Below the pieces are notes generated by a model. That model did not search any database. It was not told where the DNA came from and saw nothing but the letters and a program-made list of their open reading frames with translations. A stretch of DNA of 64,000 nt from Arhodomonas sp051195215. GTDB lineage: Bacteria; Pseudomonadota; Gammaproteobacteria; Nitrococcales; Nitrococcaceae. The stretch spans positions 4,548 to 68,547 of the forward strand of contig NZ_JBNAZM010000026.1 in assembly GCF_051195215.1 (NCBI RefSeq), written 5' to 3'. Of this stretch, positions 1-9,963 are shown piece after piece. Positions within the stretch are counted from its first letter, which is position 1, and the number at the start of each line of letters is the position of its first letter. The position numbers and the translations under genes were made by a program.

Positions 1-562
1 CGGCCGCCGCCGCCCAGTCCCCGGTACGGCCGAGTGTTTTCAGGCGGTCGAGCACTTCGTCGCGGGAGGCGGGCAGAACCTCCTCCCGGGTCGTCAACAG
101 CTCGTAGGTGCGAACGGTGCGTGCGCCGAAGCGCTCCGGGTGACGGTCGTAGTATTCGCGCATCATCTCCTCGGTGACCGGCTCGGCGGTAACCTCGTCG
201 CGAAGGAAACGCTTCATGAGCAGGTCTTCACGATAGGCGGCGACCTTGCGTTCCAGCTCGGCGCGATCGGCTTCGCCAAGCCGCGCCGCCTGGTGATTCG
301 CGATCACCCGGGCACGGACGAGGCTGCGCAAGACCTTCTCGCGGGTCGAACGATCGAGCTCGTTGGTGCTGCGTCCGTCGAGTAGGCGACCGACTGCCAA
401 TTCGAGATCGACGGCGGTGATATCGGTACCGTCGACGTGGGCCAGCACGGGGGCACTGGCAGCCGCCCGGGTATCGGCAACGCCCGAGGCGTCATTCTCT
501 CCGCCTCCACACCCGGCCAGCACCGCCGTCATGACGAGACCAATTGCCGCAACGACACGCAC
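1..562 (-). CDS. SurA/PpiC-like peptidyl-prolyl isomerase lipoprotein, 3' end outside window
   Basis: The first 187 residues are visible; the gene runs off the left edge. The start is a GTG at 560-562, three bases after the TAG of the preceding PpiC gene, so the two are translationally linked. The N-terminus is a lipoprotein signal with lipobox LAGC (Cys at about residue 18). It is followed by a low-complexity linker and a helical region resembling the SurA N-terminal chaperone domain: a short 'HVDGTDIT' strand, then long amphipathic helices and an EYYDRHPERF segment. That segment normally sits just before the rotamase domain. The strand starting RTVRTYELL near residue 150 looks like the beginning of the parvulin domain, most of which lies outside. 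Inferred role: periplasmic or outer-membrane-anchored folding factor for the giant secreted proteins encoded just upstream. Catalytic residues cannot be judged from this window. Confidence 0.75.
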   Translation of the reverse strand, partial: MRVVAAIGLVMTAVLAGCGGGENDASGVADTRAAASAPVLAHVDGTDITAVDLELAVGRLLDGRSTNELDRSTREKVLRSLVRARVIANHQAARLGEADRAELERKVAAYREDLLMKRFLRDEVTAEPVTEEMMREYYDRHPERFGARTVRTYELLTTREEVLPASRDEVLDRLKTLGRTGDWAAAA

Positions 563-565
563 GCC

Positions 566-1378
566 CTAACTCTCCCGCTGGACGGTTACGGCGTTGCGCA
601 GGCGCTCCAGCTCCTTTTGCTTGGCCTGGCTGCGCAGCTGGTAGCGAATCTTGCCTTTGACGGCATCGAACGGCTGGCGGACGTCCTTCGGCGCGTCCAG
701 CAGCTTGATCACGTGAAAGCCGAAAGCCGTCTCGAACGGCGTGGATACCTCGCCCGGCTCCAGCGCGAAGGCGCGCTCGGAGAGGACCGGATCGATGCTG
801 CCTTCCTTGATCCAGCCGAGGTCGCCGCCTTTCTCCCGCGAGAGCTTGTCTTCGGAGTACGTGCGAACGATTTCGTCGAACTCCTCGCCCGCCATGATCT
901 TGGAGTAGGCCTCCTGCGCGGTCGTGAGCTTGGCCTTGCGCTCCGTCTCGCTCATGGCCTCGTTGGTCCGGATGAGCAGATGCGCCACGTGCGCCTTGCG
1001 GTGCGTGTACTCGTCAATGTGGTTGCCGTAGTAGTTGCGCACGGCCTGGTCGGTGATCCGCTCGTCGAGGTACTTCTCGAAATAGCGGCTGATCAGCAGC
1101 TCCTGGCGGAACTCGTCGAGCTCGGCGCGAACCATCTCGTCGTCGAGCGCGTCTTCACGCGTGATCGCCTCGGCCAGCGCCTCGCGCTCCAGGTACCGGT
1201 CGACGTGGCGCTCGCGCAATTTCTCGTTGCCCTCGGGCACGCGTTTGAAGGCCAGATGCGCCTGAACCTCGGGTTTGGTGATCTCCTTGTCCGCCACGGT
1301 GGCGACGACGTCCTGCTCTTCGCACCCGGCTAACGCCAGACACGCACCGATGAGACAAATCCCTGCTAGTTTCCTCAT
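566..1378 (-). CDS. Parvulin-type (PpiC) peptidyl-prolyl cis-trans isomerase lipoprotein
   Basis: The product is 270 residues from the ATG at 1378. It starts with a lipoprotein signal (MRKLAGICLIGACLALAGC, Cys at 19). A SurA-N-like helical segment follows, with the motif YYGNHIDEYTHRKAHVAHLL. Then comes a rotamase (parvulin) domain with the hallmarks GGDLGWI and a GEVS.PF....G.HVIKL ending. An upstream in-frame ATG at 1414 is possible. I prefer 1378 because an AGGA lies 8 bases upstream and the lipoprotein signal then begins directly. Parvulins isomerise Xaa-Pro bonds during periplasmic folding. The gene lies 81 bases after the 2,824-codon exported protein and 3 bases before a second similar lipoprotein, so it probably belongs to the giant-protein operon. 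The target proteins are proline-rich at their Ig linkers (PP motifs), which fits such a role (inference). Confidence 0.88.
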   Translation of the reverse strand: MRKLAGICLIGACLALAGCEEQDVVATVADKEITKPEVQAHLAFKRVPEGNEKLRERHVDRYLEREALAEAITREDALDDEMVRAELDEFRQELLISRYFEKYLDERITDQAVRNYYGNHIDEYTHRKAHVAHLLIRTNEAMSETERKAKLTTAQEAYSKIMAGEEFDEIVRTYSEDKLSREKGGDLGWIKEGSIDPVLSERAFALEPGEVSTPFETAFGFHVIKLLDAPKDVRQPFDAVKGKIRYQLRSQAKQKELERLRNAVTVQRES

Positions 1379-1459
1379 TCCTTCAATCCTATTGGCCTGG
1401 TGAGGCCTTTCCATTCGCTCATTCCATGCACCGTTGCCGCACGCGCACCGCTCGCGGGA

Positions 1460-4400
1460 TCACGGGATCTCACTGAACTCGCCGACATTCTGAATGGGGC
1501 GTTCGACCGTGGAATTGACGATGTCCTCGACGATGACGCGATCGCCACCCGCGTCCAGCGAAGCGCCGCCGGTGACGTCCAGCTCCCGGAAGCGATGGAC
1601 ACCGATGATCTCGTTGCCGACCAACGCGGAAGCGTCCAGGGGATCGTCACTGGCGACGATCAGGTGCGCTTCGCCATTACTGACGATTTCGTACAGCGGG
1701 CCCGCCGCGTCGCTGGCATCCAGGTCCACGTGCAAGCCATCCAGCCCAGTACCGCGGCCGGCATTGCTGGGTTTCCATATCCCGCCGTCGGTGTGCACCG
1801 CCAGGTGGATGTCGCCGCTAACGCCACTCCCGTAGCTCCCGGTATCGAGTGCGGCGCTCGAGGACGGGCGGCCGGAAGCAACGACGACGCGATACGTGCC
1901 CGCCTCCAATGACCGCATCCAGCGTGTCCAGTAGCCCGCGTTTTCATTGAGCCAGGTATACGCCTGGTACTGCCAGGCACCGCCTTCTTCCCGGTAGAGA
2001 AAGAGCTTTCCAGTGAAAGCCTCCTTCACGGATATTTCGACTTCATGGGCCGCGCCCAGCGTGAAATCGAGATAGCGGGCCGAATCGCCGCGTGCGCCGG
2101 AGATATGGTCCTCGAGCACATCGTGTGCGCCGGTCGCCTCGCCCACGCTGATGCGCCAGCGCCCCGGGGATGCCTCGCTCACTGACTCGATCGTGAGACT
2201 CCCGTCGGGCAGGGCGGAGTGCCGCACCGACCGAAACGGGGTACTCGAAGCGTCGGCAGTCACACCACCATTGCCAATCACCAGGCGGGGTAACGCCTCC
2301 CCTTCCTGCACCAAGGCAGTACCGGCACCCGCAACACTCCCCACGCCACCATGCGTCTCCACAGTGCCCTGGAACCGATAGCCATCCGCTTCGGTACGCA
2401 TCGCCAGGCGGCCTCCACCGGTACCTGTGCCGTACCACCCGTAGCCGTTGGCGCTCAACCGCCCGGACGCGCTCCCTTCGAAAATCCCCACATCCAGCAC
2501 CACTGCACCGCCGGAGCCTGAACCGTTACTCTCGGCTGCGTTCGCCACAATGGCGCCATCAAGGCGCAACAGATCGGCCCTGATCGTGGCAAGACCGCCA
2601 CCCCGGCCTTGGCCCGGCGCACCCGGATGGCGTATGCGGTCATAGCGTCCCACCGTGCACGTTGCCACGCTCTCCCCCTTCCGGAGGCCACCATAGCTGC
2701 CGCCGGCACACTCGGCCCTGGCGGGTATGTCCGGCCGCGGTATCCCGGCGGGATACCCCTTTCCGGTGAGGTCCACCTTGCCCAGTCGGGCCACGTCTAT
2801 CGTGCCTTCGACGGCCATATCCAGAACCGGCACGTGAAACGGATCGATGCTCGCCTCCGGGACCGTGAGCACGCCACCGTCTCCGACGCGGGCATTGCCG
2901 TGAACGCTGACGTCCTCGGTGATCAGCTTGCCGGACTGGATGTCGAGACCCCCGGATTCGAGATGCGTCGCCTTCACCCGCGCGCTGGATTCCGTCAGGG
3001 TGACGCCCTCGTCCATGTGCAGTGTGTCGACGTCGAGCTCACCGCCGACGATGATGGCTTCGCCCGTGCCGCGAAGCCGGTCCGCGGAAATCGCACCATC
3101 GGATCCCACCGATACGTCGGTGGTACGAAGCTCACCGTCCACGGCCAACGAATAGTCGGACACCACCAGCGAGCCCACATCGTGGTCACCACCGACATCG
3201 AGCTCGAATCCTTCCGGCCAGGCCGTGCCGGACCAGCCGGAGAAGGAGCCGGCGACGAGGCCCAGACTCGCGGGGTCGACGGAAACACCGTCGCCATCTT
3301 CGATGACCAGGCGGTCGTCGACCCGCAGCCGACCACCCGGCCCCAACGCCAGCGCGTGAAGGCGCACCACGCCGATCAGCTCGCTACCGTGCGCCGGCTG
3401 GCCGCTCTGACCATCGGCGGCCAGAATCAGGTGTCCGGGCCCGTTGTCGACGATCTCGTGGAAAGGCCCCGCCTCGTCAGCGGCGTTCAGGTCCACTTCG
3501 AGGCCGACGAGCCCCAGTCCGTCGACGGCATCCGCCGGCGCCTGCCATGGCTCGCCGGCCACCTCCACTCGTATGCGGCCGTCCGACAGGCGCGTCACGG
3601 AGTCGATGTCATGGCGGCCGACATCCCGCAAGCGCGTGGGCCAGTCGCTGTCGCGAACCTGTCCGGTCACCGCCTCGGTGTTCGAGACTTCCAGCATCCC
3701 CTCGGCGGTGGCGCGATCGAGCCAGTAGATGGTCCCGGCGCCCCCGGTATTGCCCGGCACGAATGCATTGCCATCGTCATAACTGGAAACACCCCCGGCG
3801 GCGGAAACCTGTCCCCGGAACCCGGAGCGCTCACCGACGTACAGCGCGATCCGGCCGCCACTTCCTGCTGGATATGCACTGCTTTCGTAAGTGTTTTGCC
3901 CATTGGAATTGCCGCCCTGGGCGAGAATCGCACCGGAGCCGGACAACGTGCCGACATCCACGGCGATCGCGCCACCGGAGGCGTCCCCTGCTCCAACGCC
4001 GGCGCTCACGTTTAGCCGGCCTGAGAGCGTCAACGCCTGAGCAGTCAGATCCAGGTATCCACCGGCCCTGGACCCGACGTCCTCGGCTTCGGAGGCACCG
4101 GGTGTACTCGGCGCCCGGAAGTCACCGTAAGCCTCGGCAGTTTCGGAATCCGCGCCGTGCGCATTCGCGTCGATCAGCTCCTGGGTCACCAAATCGGCGA
4201 CGCTGATTTCGGAGGTGGCATCGACACTGACCTCAGCGCTCTCGGCGGAAACGCTGAGACGGTGTTGCGCCGGATCGGCGGGATCACTCACCGCCGGTGG
4301 GTGCAGGCGCGCCCCGTTGGTAAGCTGCAGGCCGGCTGGCGCCTTCACGTCTCGCGCGGCAATCATGGCCGAGTCCATGCGCAGCTTGCCGTCGACTTCG

Positions 4401-7400
4401 ATCGCCGGGACTTCGACGTGCGATGCCCCCACATTGGCGATGGGCGTGACGCTGTAGGTGTATGTAGCCCCGCCCCAATCGGAGGTTCCCGAAATGACCG
4501 TATCGCTGGAGATATCCCCCTCGCCAACCGCCAGGAGATAGTCCCCGGCAGTCAGACCATCGGCGCCACTTTCGTATGTCTGCGTATTGCTGTGACCCGA
4601 TGATCCCCCGATCACGTCGTCTTCGGTTAAATCGCCATCGTCCCGAAACACGAAGAACTCGACGGCGCCGTCGATGCCGGCAGCTTTCACGCGGAAATCC
4701 ATCGGCTCGGACAAGGTGAACCGGTGGATCCGGATGGACTCCGCGGTATCGGCGGCGCCGAGTGTGTCGGTGCCCTCGATAAGGGGACGGCGACCGACGT
4801 CCAAGAACTCGGCGTCACCACGCACCCGCACCGCATCGGACGTGAGCGCGGAGTCACTGCCCCGCACGGTCAACGGGCCATCGACGACCAGCTCACCGTC
4901 GATATCCAGGTGCCAGCCATCCAGGACCATCGAGGCGACCCGCTGATCGCCCATCAGGGACAGGTGCGTGCCCTCCGGCCAATCCACGGCGGCCCAGCTA
5001 TCGCCGGCCACCATCAGGTCCCCGAACGTGGATTGCCCTTCGTCCACCAGGCCGCCCGGCTCATCCACCGACACCCGATCCGGTGTCTTCAGCGAGGCCC
5101 CCTGGGTAACGGACAGTCGCGCGAGGCGGATGACACCGACCAGGTGCGACCCGATCTGGGGGCACTGGCCCTGATCCGCATCGACCCAAATCGAGTCGTC
5201 GGTGTTGTCCCGAATCGTGTGCAACGGCCCCTGCCGGTCGCCGGCAGCGAGATCCACCATCAGCCCCACCAGGCCGAGACCGTCCCCGGCATCGGCAGGC
5301 GCGGTCCACGGCGAGCCGTCCACGGTGATGCGGCACCGGGAGCCGTCCACTTCACTGGTGGCAACGGGCCAGTGACCGACGCTGCGCAGCCGTGTGGCCA
5401 TCCGGCCGGATGCCCCGTCGTTGGCAAGGCGCAGCTCGGGCAGAGCGCCGGACCGTGTCAGGGTGACCGTACCGGCGCCGCCGCGGGTTTCTTCCCTGTC
5501 GCCGCGTAACCGGCCTCCACGGGCATCGAGGGTAAGCTGGGAAATGTCCCCGCTGGCGTACTCGAGGGCAATGCGTCCGCCGGAACCGGTGGGGTCGCGT
5601 TCCGCCTCGCCACCGTTGGCACGAATCGTCCCCATGCCCTGCAGGGCTTCGGTGTCGATGAAGACACTGCCGCCGGCCGCGGAGCCCACGTAGGTATCGT
5701 CCGTTGCCGCACCGTCCGCCAGGATCTCGCCGTCGACTACGGCCGTTTGCGCCGTGACGCGCAGCATCCCGCCGCCCGCGGATCCTTCACCACCAGCACC
5801 GGCCGTCGACGCCTGGCGGAAATCGCCGTAGACCGCGCCCGGCTCTTCGTCGCCACCGGGCGCCGCGTGGGAACCGGCGACACCGGAAAGGTCCTGGAAC
5901 CCGACCGCATGATCCTGCGGATAGCCGGTCCCGACCAGATCCAGCGTCGCGCCTTGGGCCACCTCGAAGGTTCCCGCTACCTCCGCCGCGACGGCATACA
6001 GTTGCCGGGCGTCGACATCGGCCGGCGGCACCGTGAGCACGGCGCCATCATCGAGGCGGAAGTCACCGCCCACGTCGATGGTGTCGTCGACGGCGAGCGT
6101 CAGCGTGCCGGCGCCCTGGGTCAGACTGCCCGTGACCGTCAGCTCCGAAGTGCGAACGGTACTCTCTCCCTGGATATCGAGACTGCCTCCGAGCACCGTG
6201 CTTCCGTCCACGGCGAGCGTGCCGCTGTCGAGGGTCACACCGACGCCGGACGGTGTCTCCAGGTCCGGCACCCACAACCGGCCGCCGTTGCGAATCGTAA
6301 TGCTGCCCGAAACCTCCAGCGCGCCTTCCACGCCGAGTTCGGCCCCGTCGACGATGACGTCCTTGGCGGTCACCGTCCCGACCAGCGCGCGGTTACTGTC
6401 GACGGTCAGCGTGTCGAAATCGTGGGTTTCGCCCCGCTTCACTTCCGCGATGCCCGAGACGGCGCGCACGTCGTCCATCACCAGCTCGTCGGCGACCAGG
6501 CGGTCATCGGCGATCAAGCGCGCCTTGGCGCTGGTGACGAGACGATCCAGGCGAACGACACCAATGAGCTCATCGCCGACGAGCGCGTCAATGGACGAGT
6601 CCGACTCGATCACGAGCCGATTCTCGGTGTTGTCCACGACCTGGAACAGCGGCGCATCGGGGTCGTCGGCATCCAGGCTCACGAAGAGGCCACGAAGGCC
6701 CAGCTCCCACTGCTCCGGGTCCGGCACCGTCCAGGGCTGGCCCTCCACGGCAACCCAGTAACGATCGCGATCGGCATCGTCCACGCCCGTACCCGTGACC
6801 CGGTGACGGCCGATGGAACGCAACGTCGTCGTGGAATCTCCTTCCGAGCCTATCCCGCCGGCGTCGACATGGAGCTCGCCCCAGGCCGCGTCACTGCGCT
6901 TGAGGAACACGGTGCCCGCACCGGCGGCATAATCCGCCCCATGTGTGGATTGGCCGGAGCGGGCCTCGAAGGTCATACCCTCCACCAGCGGGACGGAACC
7001 GTCACCGTAGGCATCGTAATACACCGCGATGCGGCCGCCGGCACCTGGGGCCTGCTCACTATCTGGGATTCTGTAAGTATCGCCGCCACTCGCACTAACG
7101 GTGCCGGTTCCGGTCAACGAACCGGTTTCGATCCATAGGCTGCCACCCGCACCGCCTCCACCAGAGTTCGAATCTCTCGAGCCATCCACGCCATTTGCGC
7201 GAACAGCTCCATCAATGTGGAGAGATGGTGTTTTCAAGGTGATCGCACCGCCGCCGCCGGTTTCACCGGTCACTGCACCAGGGAACCGCGGGCGTCGAAA
7301 ACTGCCATAGGCGGCCACTTCGCTTCCGGGGTTCGCGTATCGCGAACTGTCACCACCGTGACGCGCTCCCACATTGTCCGATTTGAAATCAATGGACGAA

Positions 7401-9934
7401 TTGTCGATTACGATCTGTCCCGCGGTTCCCACGCGAATGCTCTCGTGGACAACGAACTCGTCCAGTACCGACCCATCAATGCTTACCGTTGCCTCGTCGC
7501 GCAAGGTTATCGAATTCGGCACGATCCCCGGATCCTCAAAGCGCAGACGAGCCCCATCCTCCACGATGACATCGGCGAATCGTTCCCGCTCTCCAGCCGA
7601 TAAATTCCGGGAGACAGACACCTCCCGTGAGCCCCAATCCGCGACATTGATGGTCAGATCAGCGCTAGCGGTCAGACCCGACTCGTCGTAGATGGTAACC
7701 GTGGCTTCCAGGTCGTCACCTGGGGTGGCGGTTTCCGGAACCGGTAATACCAATGGCACCGTTGACTTATAAGCCCCCGGGAAATCCGGGCTATCAGCCC
7801 ATGGAGGAGCATTCTCGTCGATAGGGTCCTGATGGGTCGGAAATGTCAAAACCTTGCCGGGCTCATCGAAGCCACTGCCGAGCTCGACCTCGAGCCGATC
7901 CAAGGCGCCCAGCCTAATCGCGACCGCCTCGACATGGGCGTCCTCACCAGGCGGTGTGGGATACGCCGGTTGTTTGATATCAAGCTGCTTGATATCGAGC
8001 GCCGGGGGAATGTCGTTCGCTTCGACGACCACTTCGTGGGGCTGCGAAACGGTCAGCCGCCCATCCAGCTCCCTGGTGACAAATCGAAGATCGTGCTCTC
8101 CGGCAGGTGCGAAAACAGAAATCGGCAGCTCGTAGACGAAGCGATCCTTGTCAATTCGATTAGCGGGCACGCCCATAATTACTCGGTAGTCTAATGGGTG
8201 CCCTTCCTCTCGGACATCCAGCCACTCGTGGGCACCTATAACAAACCCGTTTTCCCGCAAAGTGCCATATTGTGAATGGCGACCGTCCACACCGCTTTTT
8301 GGCTGCCAGCCTCGCGGGAACAGGACCGCCGCAACGGCGAGCACGCTGCGTCCGGGCGTCTGGATGGCTACATCGATCGTGCCCAAAGACGCCTGTTGCA
8401 GGGTAAGGGTTCCGGAGCTGCTCAAGGATACTCGCGGTACCGGCGCTTCACGAATATCCAGTGGGATCGACTTGACGCCCCAGGTTCCGCAATTCGCCGT
8501 CGCCTTGACCTGAATTTCCGATACCCCGGCGTCTCGCAGCGCCCGGTACGGCGCCTCCCCACGCAAGCGGTAGGTGGCGCCGTCACTACTCCATAAACGC
8601 TCCTTGACCGTCGCCGGCACCTGATTGATCACCTCGACGGATTCGATGCCACTCGGCGCGCTTACCGTGAACTCGAGGGGATGCAGGTTAACGTTCCGGA
8701 AAGCGGTCCCCAGGGCATTTCCGAACCAGGGCCAAACGCCGACTTGTACTTCGCCTACACCGGGAATGTCGTCTTGGCCCGAGTCCGGCCAGCCGTCTTT
8801 GCCAGCCGCAGTGATGTACACCGGCCTTTCCGATGGCACGTCGAACGTCGGCGACTTGCAACTGCCGGCTTGTTCCACCTTTAGCTGAAACCTCCGGTCC
8901 AGAGTCGTTTGGCGAACACCTTCGCTCGTCAACTCCTGGACACGCAACGTCAACTCGTGGGTACCAACATTAGACGTATCCAAAATGTGGGCCAGTGAGG
9001 TCTTATCGTGGACAACCCGCCGATCGGCGAGTCTCACAGGTCGGTAGCTGACGAAGTGGGTGTCTTGGGCAAAACTGGCCGACAAGGTCGGGTGAGCCAA
9101 TTTCTCAGACCAAATCGCCCCGTAACCGTCGCTATAGTCGCCGTCAATGTGAAAGGACTCGTCGTAGCCTGTACCACCGTTTTCGCCACCGACACGAAAC
9201 TCGAACGACCCGATCGTCTCATCACATTGGGGGCACGCGTATGTGAAACGCCGGGTCGGCGGGTGCTCAGCAATTTGGAAGTCGTGGTCACGCTCGCCCA
9301 CAGCCACGGCAATAGCATACTCTCCCGGCCCGATGTAGTCAGAATTCGGCCATGTGCTTTGACGGTCAACAAGCTCGCCAACACCAGTCAGCTCGTCATA
9401 GCGAAAAATTCCTATAGACGCATCACTATCAACATCCACGTTAAAATAAAGACGCTCCCGATAAGGGAGCTCCATATGATAAATGGCGTAGGAAACGCGT
9501 TTGTCACCGTTGGCATCGACACCGACTATTTCGTTATTCCCGGATATCCACTCTCCAAGTTGCACCACCGGAAACGGGCGGCGCACACGTAGCGGCTCGC
9601 CGTCCAACAGGTATTGCACACCGATCGGGTTCTTTCCCGCGTCCTCGAGCTCGAAAGGAACGGAGAGCGGTTCGCCGACCCGACGCACCAAAGTATCCGG
9701 CAAAGCATTCGGAAAAGTCACCGTCGGTTCGGGATCAGCCTCTAGCGGCATGTCTTCGGTCAGATTGTAACCGCCTTGTAACCCCGTTCCCGGATATGTC
9801 CCATAGCCCTCTTGAGCACCAACTTGCTTCAGCATCACGGCCGGCGCTATCAAGGCGAAAACGACGCTCGTAAGCCACCAGCGCGCGAGCCACGACGGTC
9901 GTGAAACGGTTTTGCATTTCGTCATCGTGGTCAT
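1460..9934 (-). CDS. Very large secreted protein with four glycine-rich repeat units and PPC-like domains
   Basis: An ORF of 2,824 codons. The first ATG is at 9934; the ATG at 9925 has a better-spaced AGGA and is an equally good start. A Sec signal peptide (hydrophobic stretch TSVVFALIAPAVML) ends near VGAQ. The N-terminal 700 residues contain Ig-like segments, a CxxC (ACPQC) and a PPC-like beta segment. Four long repeat units then follow, each opening with a YG[DS]FR-like motif (near nt 7310, 5830, 4120 and 2690; the last copy reads YGGLR). Each continues through glycine-rich strands (GGAGGSLWI / GTGTVSASGG / AGGRIA) and ends with a conserved block (GLVGLEVDL, then ELIGVVRL). Two further PPC-like domains are inserted, around 4740-4440 and 2090-1870. 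No beta-barrel, LPXTG, PEP-CTERM or GlyGly-CTERM tail is visible. The gene starts 30 bases after the stop of the giant gene, so the two should be co-transcribed. Function is unknown; an adhesive, surface-layer or matrix role is plausible. Confidence 0.85.
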   Translation of the reverse strand: MTTMTKCKTVSRPSWLARWWLTSVVFALIAPAVMLKQVGAQEGYGTYPGTGLQGGYNLTEDMPLEADPEPTVTFPNALPDTLVRRVGEPLSVPFELEDAGKNPIGVQYLLDGEPLRVRRPFPVVQLGEWISGNNEIVGVDANGDKRVSYAIYHMELPYRERLYFNVDVDSDASIGIFRYDELTGVGELVDRQSTWPNSDYIGPGEYAIAVAVGERDHDFQIAEHPPTRRFTYACPQCDETIGSFEFRVGGENGGTGYDESFHIDGDYSDGYGAIWSEKLAHPTLSASFAQDTHFVSYRPVRLADRRVVHDKTSLAHILDTSNVGTHELTLRVQELTSEGVRQTTLDRRFQLKVEQAGSCKSPTFDVPSERPVYITAAGKDGWPDSGQDDIPGVGEVQVGVWPWFGNALGTAFRNVNLHPLEFTVSAPSGIESVEVINQVPATVKERLWSSDGATYRLRGEAPYRALRDAGVSEIQVKATANCGTWGVKSIPLDIREAPVPRVSLSSSGTLTLQQASLGTIDVAIQTPGRSVLAVAAVLFPRGWQPKSGVDGRHSQYGTLRENGFVIGAHEWLDVREEGHPLDYRVIMGVPANRIDKDRFVYELPISVFAPAGEHDLRFVTRELDGRLTVSQPHEVVVEANDIPPALDIKQLDIKQPAYPTPPGEDAHVEAVAIRLGALDRLEVELGSGFDEPGKVLTFPTHQDPIDENAPPWADSPDFPGAYKSTVPLVLPVPETATPGDDLEATVTIYDESGLTASADLTINVADWGSREVSVSRNLSAGERERFADVIVEDGARLRFEDPGIVPNSITLRDEATVSIDGSVLDEFVVHESIRVGTAGQIVIDNSSIDFKSDNVGARHGGDSSRYANPGSEVAAYGSFRRPRFPGAVTGETGGGGAITLKTPSLHIDGAVRANGVDGSRDSNSGGGGAGGSLWIETGSLTGTGTVSASGGDTYRIPDSEQAPGAGGRIAVYYDAYGDGSVPLVEGMTFEARSGQSTHGADYAAGAGTVFLKRSDAAWGELHVDAGGIGSEGDSTTTLRSIGRHRVTGTGVDDADRDRYWVAVEGQPWTVPDPEQWELGLRGLFVSLDADDPDAPLFQVVDNTENRLVIESDSSIDALVGDELIGVVRLDRLVTSAKARLIADDRLVADELVMDDVRAVSGIAEVKRGETHDFDTLTVDSNRALVGTVTAKDVIVDGAELGVEGALEVSGSITIRNGGRLWVPDLETPSGVGVTLDSGTLAVDGSTVLGGSLDIQGESTVRTSELTVTGSLTQGAGTLTLAVDDTIDVGGDFRLDDGAVLTVPPADVDARQLYAVAAEVAGTFEVAQGATLDLVGTGYPQDHAVGFQDLSGVAGSHAAPGGDEEPGAVYGDFRQASTAGAGGEGSAGGGMLRVTAQTAVVDGEILADGAATDDTYVGSAAGGSVFIDTEALQGMGTIRANGGEAERDPTGSGGRIALEYASGDISQLTLDARGGRLRGDREETRGGAGTVTLTRSGALPELRLANDGASGRMATRLRSVGHWPVATSEVDGSRCRITVDGSPWTAPADAGDGLGLVGLMVDLAAGDRQGPLHTIRDNTDDSIWVDADQGQCPQIGSHLVGVIRLARLSVTQGASLKTPDRVSVDEPGGLVDEGQSTFGDLMVAGDSWAAVDWPEGTHLSLMGDQRVASMVLDGWHLDIDGELVVDGPLTVRGSDSALTSDAVRVRGDAEFLDVGRRPLIEGTDTLGAADTAESIRIHRFTLSEPMDFRVKAAGIDGAVEFFVFRDDGDLTEDDVIGGSSGHSNTQTYESGADGLTAGDYLLAVGEGDISSDTVISGTSDWGGATYTYSVTPIANVGASHVEVPAIEVDGKLRMDSAMIAARDVKAPAGLQLTNGARLHPPAVSDPADPAQHRLSVSAESAEVSVDATSEISVADLVTQELIDANAHGADSETAEAYGDFRAPSTPGASEAEDVGSRAGGYLDLTAQALTLSGRLNVSAGVGAGDASGGAIAVDVGTLSGSGAILAQGGNSNGQNTYESSAYPAGSGGRIALYVGERSGFRGQVSAAGGVSSYDDGNAFVPGNTGGAGTIYWLDRATAEGMLEVSNTEAVTGQVRDSDWPTRLRDVGRHDIDSVTRLSDGRIRVEVAGEPWQAPADAVDGLGLVGLEVDLNAADEAGPFHEIVDNGPGHLILAADGQSGQPAHGSELIGVVRLHALALGPGGRLRVDDRLVIEDGDGVSVDPASLGLVAGSFSGWSGTAWPEGFELDVGGDHDVGSLVVSDYSLAVDGELRTTDVSVGSDGAISADRLRGTGEAIIVGGELDVDTLHMDEGVTLTESSARVKATHLESGGLDIQSGKLITEDVSVHGNARVGDGGVLTVPEASIDPFHVPVLDMAVEGTIDVARLGKVDLTGKGYPAGIPRPDIPARAECAGGSYGGLRKGESVATCTVGRYDRIRHPGAPGQGRGGGLATIRADLLRLDGAIVANAAESNGSGSGGAVVLDVGIFEGSASGRLSANGYGWYGTGTGGGRLAMRTEADGYRFQGTVETHGGVGSVAGAGTALVQEGEALPRLVIGNGGVTADASSTPFRSVRHSALPDGSLTIESVSEASPGRWRISVGEATGAHDVLEDHISGARGDSARYLDFTLGAAHEVEISVKEAFTGKLFLYREEGGAWQYQAYTWLNENAGYWTRWMRSLEAGTYRVVVASGRPSSSAALDTGSYGSGVSGDIHLAVHTDGGIWKPSNAGRGTGLDGLHVDLDASDAAGPLYEIVSNGEAHLIVASDDPLDASALVGNEIIGVHRFRELDVTGGASLDAGGDRVIVEDIVNSTVERPIQNVGEFSEIP
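1480..7620 (-). repeat. Four diverged ~480-570-residue protein repeat units (glycine-rich beta-type)
   Basis: This is repetition at protein level inside the 2,824-codon gene. Landmarks recur in the same order. The opening YG[DS]FR-like motif lies near 7310, 5830, 4120 and 2690. A GGRIA-like motif follows. Then come a W.[VA]P-type short block, a DL.A.D..GPL..I.[DS]N block, and a closing [LI][IV]GV.R[LF] block near 6560, 5130, 3375 and 1590. DNA identity between units looks low, so the duplication is old rather than a recent expansion. Boundaries are approximate. Confidence 0.75.
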
Positions 9935-9963
9935 CCTGACACTCGTTCCCCACTGACTCCGTT

